A stretch of DNA of 53,220 bases from Gammaproteobacteria bacterium MedPE. GTDB lineage: Bacteria > Pseudomonadota > Gammaproteobacteria > Enterobacterales > Psychrobiaceae. Shown here piece by piece: positions 1 through 7,128 of this stretch; within the stretch, counting starts at the first letter, position 1; the number at the start of each line of letters is the position of its first letter. The stretch is taken from the NCBI GenBank assembly GCA_001874365.1, contig MPDF01000009.1, forward strand, positions 1 to 53,220, read 5' to 3'. The notes beneath the pieces are model-generated. The model made no database searches. It saw only the letters and a program-made list of their open reading frames with translations, and was not told the origin of the DNA. Made by a program: the position numbers and the translations under genes.

Positions 1-230
1 TATAAGATATTTATTAAGAATGACTTAACGACACATCTTATGCCTAGTATTTGGCGCGCTTCTCGACTTGCTGAAATCAAGCATCTTCATGTAACTTGGG
101 TATATATCAATGTGCAATTGATAGGTGCGTTTGTCAAATTTATACCCATTAAACTGGCAATTGATTAGTAATTGCGACTATGATTAATAAATAGGCATAA
201 TGTCTATCTATACAATCTTTGGAGGTTTAT
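1..230. other. Left-edge stretch without a confident gene
   Basis: No recognisable gene. Frame +1 is open from the window edge to a TAG at 166-168, so the tail of an upstream rightward gene is possible, but its 55 codons resemble nothing I know. The stretch is AT-rich and carries short near-palindromes built on CAATTG/TAATTG around 158-174. It ends in the probable promoter and ribosome binding site of the lipoprotein gene that follows. Confidence 0.4.
172..201 (+). promoter_or_regulatory. Candidate sigma-70 promoter of the TPR lipoprotein gene
   Basis: TTGCGA at 172-177 and CATAAT at 196-201 are separated by 18 bases. This is a moderate match to the -35/-10 consensus, placed 30 bases before the ATG. 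GGAGG at 221-225 is a clear ribosome binding site five bases from ATG 231. The promoter is inferred from sequence match only. Confidence 0.35.
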
Positions 231-1394
231 ATGTTATTTAAATCTTTAATGAGCATTGGCTGTTGCTTGTTATTAGCAGGCTGCGCAGCAACCAGTAGTT
301 CTCAAGTTAACGTAAACACTGACCATCTGTTTATTAACAGCAGTTTTTCTAAACCAGCAGATTTTAACAATATAACGGATATTTATTTTTTAACAGAGCA
401 ACAAAAAGCGATGTTGGATAGCACCATCAAACCGTCATTAAGTCAGTCTTTCACTCAGCAAATTGTCGATAATCTATTACAGAAAGATTATCAAGCATTT
501 GACTATGATAATAGCTTTACGCGCACCGCATCTCAAACGTTGGAATCTAAACAAGGTAACTGCTTGTCGATGGTGATATTAAGTGTCGCAATGGCAAAAC
601 ATTTTGATCTCAAATTTAAAATTTATGATGTTAAAACTGCACCTATTTGGAACAGAAACGGTGGTTTGTTTTTAGTTAATGGTCACGTAAATGTACAGCT
701 GCAAAATACTAACTATGATAGTAAACACTCAGTTTATGAGTTTTTGCAAAACGAATATCTTACTTTGGATTTTTTACCTAGAGAAACACGACGTAGTTTG
801 GCAAAGCAAAGAGTTTCAGAGCGACAGTTAGCAGCAATGTATTTTTCTAACATTGCTGCTGATGCGATGGTACAACGTCAGTGGGATAGAGCCTATTGGC
901 TTTTAAGAGAATCAATTACTTATGATCCTTATCAAAGCGCAGCATGGAATAGCCTAGCCGTGCTTTATCGCTACAACAATCAAGAAACTTTAGCAGAGCA
1001 AGTTTATCGTCATGCAATGGCGTTAGCGCCCAAAGATACTAACGTTATCGCGAATTTGGCCATTTTATTGAGTGCTCAAGGACGTTATCAGGAACTGTTT
1101 GAGTATCAGCGTCAAATTAATCTTGCTGAGTTACAAAATCCATTTAGATATTTTGATCAAGCTGAGTATGCGATGAGTTTGGCTAATTATGATAAAGCCG
1201 TTAATTTATATAAAAAAGCGATCAAATTATCGCCTCACGTTGACCAATTTTATTTTGGTTTATATAAAGGATATCTAGCATTAGATAGAGATAAATTGGC
1301 AATTAAGAATTTAAAATTAGCGAGAGAAAAGAGTGCAACGGTAAATGACCGATCACGTTATAACGACAAGTTGGTATTACTCTCTCAACTGTAG
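231..1394 (+). CDS. TPR-repeat lipoprotein with transglutaminase-like domain
   Basis: A 387-residue predicted lipoprotein. The N-terminus is a short hydrophobic signal ending in LLAGC, a lipobox, so Cys18 should be lipidated and the protein anchored in an envelope membrane. Residues about 105-185 look like a transglutaminase-like fold: Cys111 in GNC at a helix start, His152 in NGHVNV, Asp180 in LDF. This is the order and rough spacing of the Cys-His-Asp set of that superfamily. Residues about 205-370 are helical TPR-type repeats (for example the stretch with AAWNSLAVLYRYNNQ and the one with YDKAVNLYKKAIKLSP). The start is the ATG after GGAGG; a TTG twelve bases upstream falls inside that ribosome binding site and is rejected. 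The gene stands alone and ends at a strong hairpin. The substrate is unknown. Protease, peptide-modifying or purely scaffolding roles are all possible. Confidence 0.75.
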   Translation: MLFKSLMSIGCCLLLAGCAATSSSQVNVNTDHLFINSSFSKPADFNNITDIYFLTEQQKAMLDSTIKPSLSQSFTQQIVDNLLQKDYQAFDYDNSFTRTASQTLESKQGNCLSMVILSVAMAKHFDLKFKIYDVKTAPIWNRNGGLFLVNGHVNVQLQNTNYDSKHSVYEFLQNEYLTLDFLPRETRRSLAKQRVSERQLAAMYFSNIAADAMVQRQWDRAYWLLRESITYDPYQSAAWNSLAVLYRYNNQETLAEQVYRHAMALAPKDTNVIANLAILLSAQGRYQELFEYQRQINLAELQNPFRYFDQAEYAMSLANYDKAVNLYKKAIKLSPHVDQFYFGLYKGYLALDRDKLAIKNLKLAREKSATVNDRSRYNDKLVLLSQL

Positions 1395-1424
1395 TCATTG
1401 GTATAAAAACGTTTATTTGGGCAC

Positions 1425-1454
1425 AAAAAAGCCATCGCTTGCGATGGCTTTTTA
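1425..1454. terminator. Bidirectional rho-independent terminator
   Basis: GCCATCG at 1431-1437 pairs with CGATGGC at 1442-1448 around a four-base loop. The stem is flanked by an A run on the left and a T run on the right. It lies between the convergent lipoprotein and ppaC genes, so it can serve both. Confidence 0.85.
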
Positions 1455-1474
1455 ATGAATTAGCTTTATCTAAA

Positions 1475-2392
1475 CTAGGCTAATGCTTTTTCTAATGGTG
1501 GCACAACTTGCTTTTTACGGCTAAGCACACCTTCTAACCATACTTTACCTTCTACAGGCTTATGGCCGAAAGCTTTCTCTGCAAGATCTTCATCGCCAAT
1601 GATTAACAGCTCTGAGCCTTCTTTCATGATATCTGTCAGTAATAAAAATACAGCGTGTTGGCCTTCTTCATCACGTAATTTTGCAATTTCAGCTTCCAGA
1701 TCTGGTTTCATTTCATCGAATATAGCAAGATCGAGTACTTCTAACTGGCCAATACCAATTTTAGTACCATTCATGTTGAAGTTTTTAAAGTCACGCATAA
1801 CAAGATCACGCATTGGCGTGCCCAAAACAGCAGATTTTACTTCAAACATTTCCATACCAAGTGCTTTGTAATCTTCAATGCCTGCAATTTCTGCTAGCAC
1901 TTCAACACAGCGAATATCAGCAGTCGTACAGGTTGGTGATTTAAATACAACAGTGTCGCTTAGGATTGCACACATCATCATACCCGCAATGCCTTTTGGA
2001 ATTTCAACATTGTGAAAATCGTACATCATCTTGATAACGGTGTTACTACAACCAACAGGGCGGATCCAACACTCGAGTGGTGTGTCAGACGTTAAGTCAC
2101 CTAGTTTATGATGGTCGACAATGCCTAAAAGCGTTGCTTGATCTACGTCATCAGGGGCTAATGCAACGTCTGAATGATCGACAATATAGAGGCTGTCACC
2201 GGCGTAGCTCATTTTAAGTACAGGTGCTTCATAACCGAACTTGTCCAGAATGAACTGAGTTTCAGGTGAAGGTTCACCAAGGCGCGATGGAATGACTTCT
2301 TCGCCAATTTGATTTTTAAGATAGGCCAGTGCGATAGCACCAACGATAGAATCTGAATCTGGAACTTTGTGTCCAACAGCATAAACAGCCAT
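1475..2392 (-). CDS. ppaC: Manganese-dependent (family II) inorganic pyrophosphatase
   Basis: A 305-residue cytoplasmic enzyme of the DHH phosphoesterase superfamily. It hydrolyses pyrophosphate to two phosphates and so pulls nucleotide, tRNA-charging and polymer synthesis forward. Visible metal ligands are His8, Asp12 and Asp14 in GHKVPDSDS, Asp72 in VDHSD, the signature D93-H94-H95 in VDHHKLGD, and an Asp in LSDTVVFKSPT. The C-terminal DHHA2-type domain ends with SRKKQVVPPLE, the substrate-clamping Arg-Lys-Lys motif. The length is normal. The usual Asn in GHxNPD is Val here, a mild variant. It lies downstream of fbp on the same strand with a 110-base gap containing a hairpin, so partial co-transcription is possible. 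Confidence 0.93.
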   Translation of the reverse strand: MAVYAVGHKVPDSDSIVGAIALAYLKNQIGEEVIPSRLGEPSPETQFILDKFGYEAPVLKMSYAGDSLYIVDHSDVALAPDDVDQATLLGIVDHHKLGDLTSDTPLECWIRPVGCSNTVIKMMYDFHNVEIPKGIAGMMMCAILSDTVVFKSPTCTTADIRCVEVLAEIAGIEDYKALGMEMFEVKSAVLGTPMRDLVMRDFKNFNMNGTKIGIGQLEVLDLAIFDEMKPDLEAEIAKLRDEEGQHAVFLLLTDIMKEGSELLIIGDEDLAEKAFGHKPVEGKVWLEGVLSRKKQVVPPLEKALA

Positions 2393-2411
2393 AGCGTTTC
2401 TCTTTATATAA

Positions 2412-2431
2412 CCGGTAAATTAAATTACCGG
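2412..2431. terminator. Hairpin between fbp and ppaC
   Basis: CCGGTAA at 2412-2418 pairs with TTACCGG at 2425-2431 around six bases. On the leftward strand there is no good T run after it, so it may be an attenuator or mRNA-stability element rather than a full terminator. It sits about 20 bases before the ppaC start. Confidence 0.35.
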
Positions 2432-2502
2432 CTATTTTATCGAGTCACAAAAAAATTGCCATGCGATTTTTGGCTAAATCATGCAAAGAATACTTATATT
2501 GA

Positions 2503-3471
2503 CTATTTGTGATAGCTCAAGCAGGTATTTACTTCATTTTTAGAGCCTAATATTACGGCAACGCGTTGGTGGATCTCTTGAGGTTCGATGTCCATAATGC
2601 GCTCATAACCAGTTGAAGAAACACCGCCAGCTTGTTCAACTAAAAAGCTCATTGGATTCGCTTCGTACATCAAGCGTAGCTTATATGGTTTGTTTGGGTT
2701 TTTATTGTCAGCAGGATAAGTGAAAATACCGCCACGACATAATACGCGGTGCACATCACCAACCATGGCGGCAATCCAACGCATATTAAAGTTTTTGTCA
2801 CGCGACCCTGCTTCACCGGCGAGCAAATCTGCGATGTAGTTTTGCATAGCTGGCTCCCAAAAGCGCTGGTTTGACATATTGATGGCAAACTCTGCGGTAT
2901 CTTCAGTTATAGACATCTTCTCTTGAGTTAGTAAAAACTCGCCAATGGTGTTGTCTAACGTAAATAAACGAACACCGTTACCGGTCGTTAGCGCTAACTG
3001 CGTTGATGCACCATATAAAACATAACCCGCAGCAACTTGTGCTGTACCTGGTTGAAGAAACATTTCTTCTGTTGCCCCAGTTTGTCCTTCAGGAACTTCC
3101 ATAATCGAGAAGATTGTACCTACTAGGCTATTGATATCAATGTTAGACGAACCGTCTAACGGATCAAAACATACAAGGTAGCGACCATTTTCAGAACCAA
3201 CAACAATGGTGTCTTCTTCTTCTGACGCTATTGCACGGACCAGACCAGATTCTAATAAAATATCTTTAATGAGTTGGTTAGAAATGATATCTAATTTCTT
3301 TTGCGTTTCGCCTTGAATATTTTCATCAAGGGTTGAACCTAAAATACCCGCAAGTTCACCTTGGTGTAGTCGAAAAGAAATTTCTTTACAGGCAGCCATT
3401 AATGTATTGATAAGTGAGATTAATTGCGGGTCAACATTGTCTTGACGAAGTACTGGCACAAAGCGTTGCAT
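2503..3471 (-). CDS. fbp: Fructose-1,6-bisphosphatase class 1
   Basis: A 322-residue gluconeogenic enzyme that removes the 1-phosphate from fructose 1,6-bisphosphate in the cytoplasm. The metal-binding acidic cluster SEEEDT (residues about 83-88) and the class 1 signature DPLDGSSN at 103-110 are intact. The substrate-phosphate region near the C-terminus ([21 protein letters not shown]) is also conserved; it is quoted here in part only to mark the KLRLMYE core. The length is close to that of the E. coli enzyme. The start ATG is preceded by AGGA. Its presence beside glcB and aceK elsewhere in the window fits growth on acetate or other non-sugar carbon. Confidence 0.95.
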   Translation of the reverse strand: MQRFVPVLRQDNVDPQLISLINTLMAACKEISFRLHQGELAGILGSTLDENIQGETQKKLDIISNQLIKDILLESGLVRAIASEEEDTIVVGSENGRYLVCFDPLDGSSNIDINSLVGTIFSIMEVPEGQTGATEEMFLQPGTAQVAAGYVLYGASTQLALTTGNGVRLFTLDNTIGEFLLTQEKMSITEDTAEFAINMSNQRFWEPAMQNYIADLLAGEAGSRDKNFNMRWIAAMVGDVHRVLCRGGIFTYPADNKNPNKPYKLRLMYEANPMSFLVEQAGGVSSTGYERIMDIEPQEIHQRVAVILGSKNEVNTCLSYHK

Positions 3472-3692
3472 GGATAGGTCCTAAATTGGGTTAATTTTGC
3501 CCGCACATAATAAACTAATCTCATCAAAAGTGCATGGATAGTTTGAGGTCAATCACAGTTTTTATTAGATACATGACGAGATGTATTCTCGTATTTGAAT
3601 TATAAATTAATGTCTGAATATTAATCGGTTTTTGGTAATTCAAATCAAATCGAGTATGATGGCGATATTGCCTTCATCACGCCTTGATTATT

Positions 3693-5144
3693 ATGTTTAA
3701 TTTCACTTATCGCCACAGCTTAGTTGGCCGTAGATTTGTATTGTTTACGGTTTTATTTAGCTCGATTATTACCTTACTTTTTACGGTAGTGCAGTTAAGC
3801 GCTGAATATAATAAACAACTGGATCAACGTGTATTATTTAATCAGATAATTGAAGAGAGTTTACTTGATAGTTTAAGTAAAAGTATTTGGACTTACGATG
3901 ACGCGCAAATCTACCTGCAACTTCAAGGTATTGTGAATATTCCTAGCATTGAACGTGCTGTGTTGAACCTGCCTGAAAATGTCGAGTTTAATATTGGTGA
4001 GATCACAGCAAGTAATATTGTCGATCAGCATTTTGATGTAAATTATCAGCAAGCAGGGCAAGAGCGACGAATGGGACAATTGACCATTTATAGTGAAATG
4101 GACAGTACCTATAACCATTTAATTGCTTTTGGCAGTGCGATGCTCTTCTCCAACTTTCTTAAAACTGCACTCGTTGTTTTATTCATGTTTTATCTGTCAG
4201 ATAGGTTAATTGGCCGTCATCTAATGCACATATCAAATAAGCTGGCAAAGTTTAGCGAAGCTGAGAAAGCCGAGCCAATAGAGCTTAACCGAAAGTACCA
4301 TGATGAGAACGATGAAATTGATCTGTTAGTAGATAGCATTAACAACATGCAACAACGTATATTCTTTGAACGTAATAAAGCCTTTAATGAGGTAAAAAAG
4401 AAAGAAGAAGTTCAACTGGAAATTGTTGAGCAAAAGGAGAAATTGTTAAAACTTGAACACAAAGTTTCGATTTCTGAAATTGTTCGAAGCTTGGCGAATG
4501 AATTAAATGCACCGTTGATTAATGTAAAAGCATTTTGCAAATTAACGTTAGAGCAGATGCAACAGCCGTCGTTTGACCCAAAACGTGTTGAGCTTGCTGT
4601 CGATAAAATTATTGAAAATAGCTGTCATGCCTTAGATATTGTTAATCGCACTAAAGAGATTATGCAGCGCAACGAACCGCAAAAAGAAAAAGTTAATGTT
4701 AATGTATTGATTGAAAAATCTGTATTTCTATTGTCACAAGAGCTTGAAAGTGTTGGTGTTTCTATAAATCATCATGCGCCTGAAGATAGTGTTGAAATTC
4801 TTGCAGATAAGCTGCAAATGGAGCAAGCGCTACTCAATATTCTGCGTAACTCAATAGAGGCGTTAAGCACAACGGATACGTCAAATCGCTCTATTGAAGC
4901 GTCAGCGACTATTTTTCAAGAGCAGGTCATAATTCGTATTGAAGATAATGGGCCTGGTCTTAGCGAATTGATTGTTGATAAGATTTTTCAACCTTTCTTT
5001 AGTACGCGGGACAAAGGGTTGGGTGTTGGATTATGTATAGCGAAAACGTTAATTACGAGTAATGATGGGGACGTTGTGGTTAATTTAGACTATAAACAAG
5101 GTGCATGTTTTATAATTTCATTTCCTTATCACCGTGATATTTAA
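3693..5144 (+). CDS. Orphan membrane sensor histidine kinase homologue lacking the phospho-acceptor His
   Basis: A 483-residue two-TM sensor protein: TM1 about residues 14-36, a periplasmic sensor domain of about 100 residues, TM2 about 141-166, a HAMP-like linker, a coiled coil (about 215-255), then a dimerisation/H-box region and a HATPase domain. The ATP-binding part looks intact: N box LLNILRNSIEAL, G1 DNGPGL, F box FQPFFSTRDKG, G2 GLGVGLCIAK. In the H box, where the family has A-H-E-x-N-x-P-L, this protein reads ANELNAPL. The codon is AAT, so Asn269 replaces the phospho-acceptor His. No response regulator gene lies beside it. The start is ATG 3693; a TTG nine bases upstream is the alternative, and neither has a strong ribosome binding site. 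It may signal without autophosphorylation, act as a phosphatase, or be in early decay. Confidence 0.85.
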   Translation: MFNFTYRHSLVGRRFVLFTVLFSSIITLLFTVVQLSAEYNKQLDQRVLFNQIIEESLLDSLSKSIWTYDDAQIYLQLQGIVNIPSIERAVLNLPENVEFNIGEITASNIVDQHFDVNYQQAGQERRMGQLTIYSEMDSTYNHLIAFGSAMLFSNFLKTALVVLFMFYLSDRLIGRHLMHISNKLAKFSEAEKAEPIELNRKYHDENDEIDLLVDSINNMQQRIFFERNKAFNEVKKKEEVQLEIVEQKEKLLKLEHKVSISEIVRSLANELNAPLINVKAFCKLTLEQMQQPSFDPKRVELAVDKIIENSCHALDIVNRTKEIMQRNEPQKEKVNVNVLIEKSVFLLSQELESVGVSINHHAPEDSVEILADKLQMEQALLNILRNSIEALSTTDTSNRSIEASATIFQEQVIIRIEDNGPGLSELIVDKIFQPFFSTRDKGLGVGLCIAKTLITSNDGDVVVNLDYKQGACFIISFPYHRDI

Positions 5145-5152
5145 TGGTCTGT

Positions 5153-5180
5153 GCTGATGGGTAATAGGTATCCCATCAGC
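5153..5180. terminator. Convergent-gene hairpin
   Basis: GCTGATGGG at 5153-5161 pairs perfectly with CCCATCAGC at 5172-5180 around ten bases. It sits between two convergent genes. There is no real T run on either side, so it is either a weak bidirectional terminator or a stabilising 3' hairpin. Confidence 0.5.
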
Positions 5181-5190
5181 ATTCGTTTAA

Positions 5191-5796
5191 CTATGCACTT
5201 TTTTTCAAGTTGGTGAGCGGTTCTAAATAGCTTGGTCTAGCTTGTTTTAAATAGCTGATGTCGTCAAAGCTTGGTTTCCCTTGAGGTAGTTTCAAACGCG
5301 CCTTTGTTAAAAAAGGTCTCGCAATGTGTGAAATCATCAGTTCAATTTCTCTTACGCCTTGTTCGTTGTTTTTTGTCGTATTGTAAAAGTCGACTGGAAT
5401 CAAAATTCCCGAACTGCGTAAACTTTTTACGTCAGCTTCTTTATGAGGTAACCACAGAGATGTTTGTCGACGAAGATAAAACTCTCGTAAAATGGCGCGC
5501 TCGCCACTACTTAACGTCTGCATTCGCGATTGAACTTCTTCACCAAGCTGTTGTTGTCGTTTCCTTTGTTTGAGATTGTTGACGATATGCTTACCTAAAT
5601 CGAGCACCAAATAAGCACTACTAATAATAAAACTTATTCCAACGAAATGAGCGTAATCTGTCAAAAACTTGTCTACTTGCATTAACGACGCTAATTTTGA
5701 TGGCATAAATAAAAGTACCGCGCAGGCCAACGAAATCCATAACATACACTGAAACATATAATGGGCATGGGTTTGTTGTGATTCATCTTTCCACAT
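5191..5796 (-). CDS. SieB-like (superinfection exclusion B family) membrane protein
   Basis: A 201-residue protein with two N-terminal membrane segments (about residues 14-33 and 47-66), then a basic, charged stretch and a cytoplasmic domain. The segment around residues 93-132 (TLSSGERAILREFYLRRQ, then LPHKEADVKSLRSSGIL) matches the pattern I know from SieB-type proteins. In phage lambda and P22 relatives, SieB aborts infection by other phages; many chromosomal homologues have no tested role. AAGGAG lies six bases before the ATG. It is monocistronic, ends at a hairpin, and has no phage genes near it. I rely on pattern memory for the family, not on a search. Confidence 0.65.
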   Translation of the reverse strand: MWKDESQQTHAHYMFQCMLWISLACAVLLFMPSKLASLMQVDKFLTDYAHFVGISFIISSAYLVLDLGKHIVNNLKQRKRQQQLGEEVQSRMQTLSSGERAILREFYLRRQTSLWLPHKEADVKSLRSSGILIPVDFYNTTKNNEQGVREIELMISHIARPFLTKARLKLPQGKPSFDDISYLKQARPSYLEPLTNLKKSA

Positions 5797-6199
5797 AAAA
5801 ACTCCTTATTGACAATTTAATGCCATAAAACTAATAGCTAAGCTGTTACTAACGAGATAAAGCAATTAGTGTACCTATATGTCATGTTTATTGATTAAAG
5901 CCAACTAACTGATTGTTTTGTAATCAACTTAACCGGACTCATTTTTAGTCTGTCACTCTTAGTCATCGTTTAAGCGGCAAGAATTGCCTGTTTTATACAG
6001 AAAGAGATATTGTGTGAAATTAACCTGATATTAGTGTAAATAACAAAATAATAAGAACTGTGTGAAATAGTACTTAGCAGGTTTAGCAATAAGTATTTGA
6101 TTATATTGATTTTGTATTGTTGGCATCAAATTGGCAATAGGTTATATAACTAACGAAATTTGTTAACAACAAAGAACAACATTGAACAAGGATATTGAT
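5797..6199. other. Intergenic region with candidate promoter and repeats
   Basis: A 400-base AT-rich gap between divergent genes. Seen in it: a 10-base direct repeat TGTGTGAAAT at 6011-6020 and 6061-6070, a likely promoter at 6120-6148, and the palindrome TTGTTAACAA at 6160-6169. No convincing ORF or RNA gene was found. Confidence 0.5.
6120..6148 (+). promoter_or_regulatory. Candidate promoter of the secreted DUF4097-like gene
   Basis: TTGGCA at 6120-6125 and TATATA at 6143-6148 are 17 bases apart, a good sigma-70 fit about 50 bases before ATG 6200. The palindrome TTGTTAACAA lies just downstream, in the expected 5' UTR. Confidence 0.4.
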
Positions 6200-6841
6200 A
6201 TGAAACTACTTAACCGCCGCCTAGCGCTTATCAGCACTGTCACTGGATTAACATTGATTGCAGCATCAAGTGCTGCTTACGCTGGAAATGATAAAGTGCT
6301 TACTCAGAAAATTGCTGTTGATAATATTAAAGAGTTTGTTATTGATGCTCATGTTGGAACCGTGAAATTGTCAGCATCAAATGATAACCAATTCCATATT
6401 TATGTAAAGGTTAGTGAGAAAGATGGCTGGGCTATGTTCAAATCGAGTCCTGACGATGCGAAATTAAAGATTGATAATACTGGCGATAGATTGACAGTGT
6501 CACTCAATGAAGACGATTTTGGCGAAGAATGGCGTATTGAAGTCCCTAATATGGAAAAAATAGATGCTGATCTTGGCGTAGGTGAAATGACTATTAAAGG
6601 GCTTCAAGCGAACTTATCAGTAGATGTTGGCGTTGGCGAAGTGAGTGTTTACAGTATGGCTGATTCATACGCAACGGTAAGAGCTGAATCGGGCGTCGGC
6701 GCTGCAAATGTCCATAGTGACAGTGGTAAAGTTGATCAAAATCGCTCTATGGTGAGTGAAACCGTTAGCTGGGTTGGTAAAGGCGACTATGCAATTAGTG
6801 TTGAAGTTGGCGTAGGAGATGCGTCGATTAAACTCAATTAA
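6200..6841 (+). CDS. Secreted DUF4097-like beta-repeat protein
   Basis: A 213-residue protein with a signal peptide ending in AYA before GNDK, so exported, probably to the periplasm. The mature part is almost all beta strand, with a repeated turn motif: HVGTVKL, LGVGEMTI, VGVGEVSV, SGVGAANV, VGVGDASI. This is the pattern of DUF4097/DUF2807-type adhesin-like beta-solenoid proteins, whose function is generally unknown. AAGGA at 6188-6192 fixes the ATG start; the TTG eighteen bases upstream lies before that site and is rejected. It has its own candidate promoter and terminator. Confidence 0.7.
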   Translation: MKLLNRRLALISTVTGLTLIAASSAAYAGNDKVLTQKIAVDNIKEFVIDAHVGTVKLSASNDNQFHIYVKVSEKDGWAMFKSSPDDAKLKIDNTGDRLTVSLNEDDFGEEWRIEVPNMEKIDADLGVGEMTIKGLQANLSVDVGVGEVSVYSMADSYATVRAESGVGAANVHSDSGKVDQNRSMVSETVSWVGKGDYAISVEVGVGDASIKLN

Positions 6842-6884
6842 TTTTATTAGCTACCGACTTATTTAGACAATTTATCTCTCATTT

Positions 6885-6913
6885 GACCAGCTTTGTTAAG
6901 TTGGTCTTTTTTT
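6885..6913 (+). terminator. Rho-independent terminator after the DUF4097-like gene
   Basis: GACCAGCTT at 6885-6893 pairs with AAGTTGGTC at 6898-6906 (one G-U pair) around TGTT, followed by seven T residues. Confidence 0.85.
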
Positions 6914-6944
6914 ATTCATTTTATTAATTTCGAATTAGTATGCC

Positions 6945-6976
6945 ATTCACATAGTGAATAACTGTCATTTTACAGT
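6945..6976. promoter_or_regulatory. Two adjacent inverted repeats upstream of glcB (candidate operators)
   Basis: ATTCAC-ATA-GTGAAT at 6945-6959 is a perfect inverted repeat. ACTGT and ACAGT at 6961-6965 and 6972-6976 form a second. They lie 60-90 bases before the candidate glcB -35 box and have no T run, so they look more like protein-binding sites than terminators. The regulator is unknown. Confidence 0.35.
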
Positions 6977-7034
6977 GTAATAAGAAAACCCCATTACCAA
7001 TATAAAACAATGAAATAAGTCATATTCTTGTCAT

Positions 7035-7063
7035 TTGTGTCAGATTGTTTGTTGAGGTATGAT
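7035..7063 (+). promoter_or_regulatory. Candidate glcB promoter
   Basis: TTGTGT at 7035-7040 and TATGAT at 7058-7063 have a 17-base spacer. This predicts a leader of about 60 bases before ATG 7129. Confidence 0.45.
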
Positions 7064-7128
7064 TGATCGCTTCTAGTTACATGAGGTGTTATATTTTTAG
7101 CACTTTATTGCTTATTTATGAGGCCATT

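Noticed and set aside
1-168. Open frame at the left edge as a gene end
   Set aside because: Only 55 codons, no recognisable family, and AT-rich; left as unassigned rather than called.
7063-7128. N-terminal extension of glcB from a TTG
   Set aside because: It would make the promoter -10 box overlap the start codon and adds residues not seen in malate synthase G; ATG 7129 has a proper ribosome binding site.
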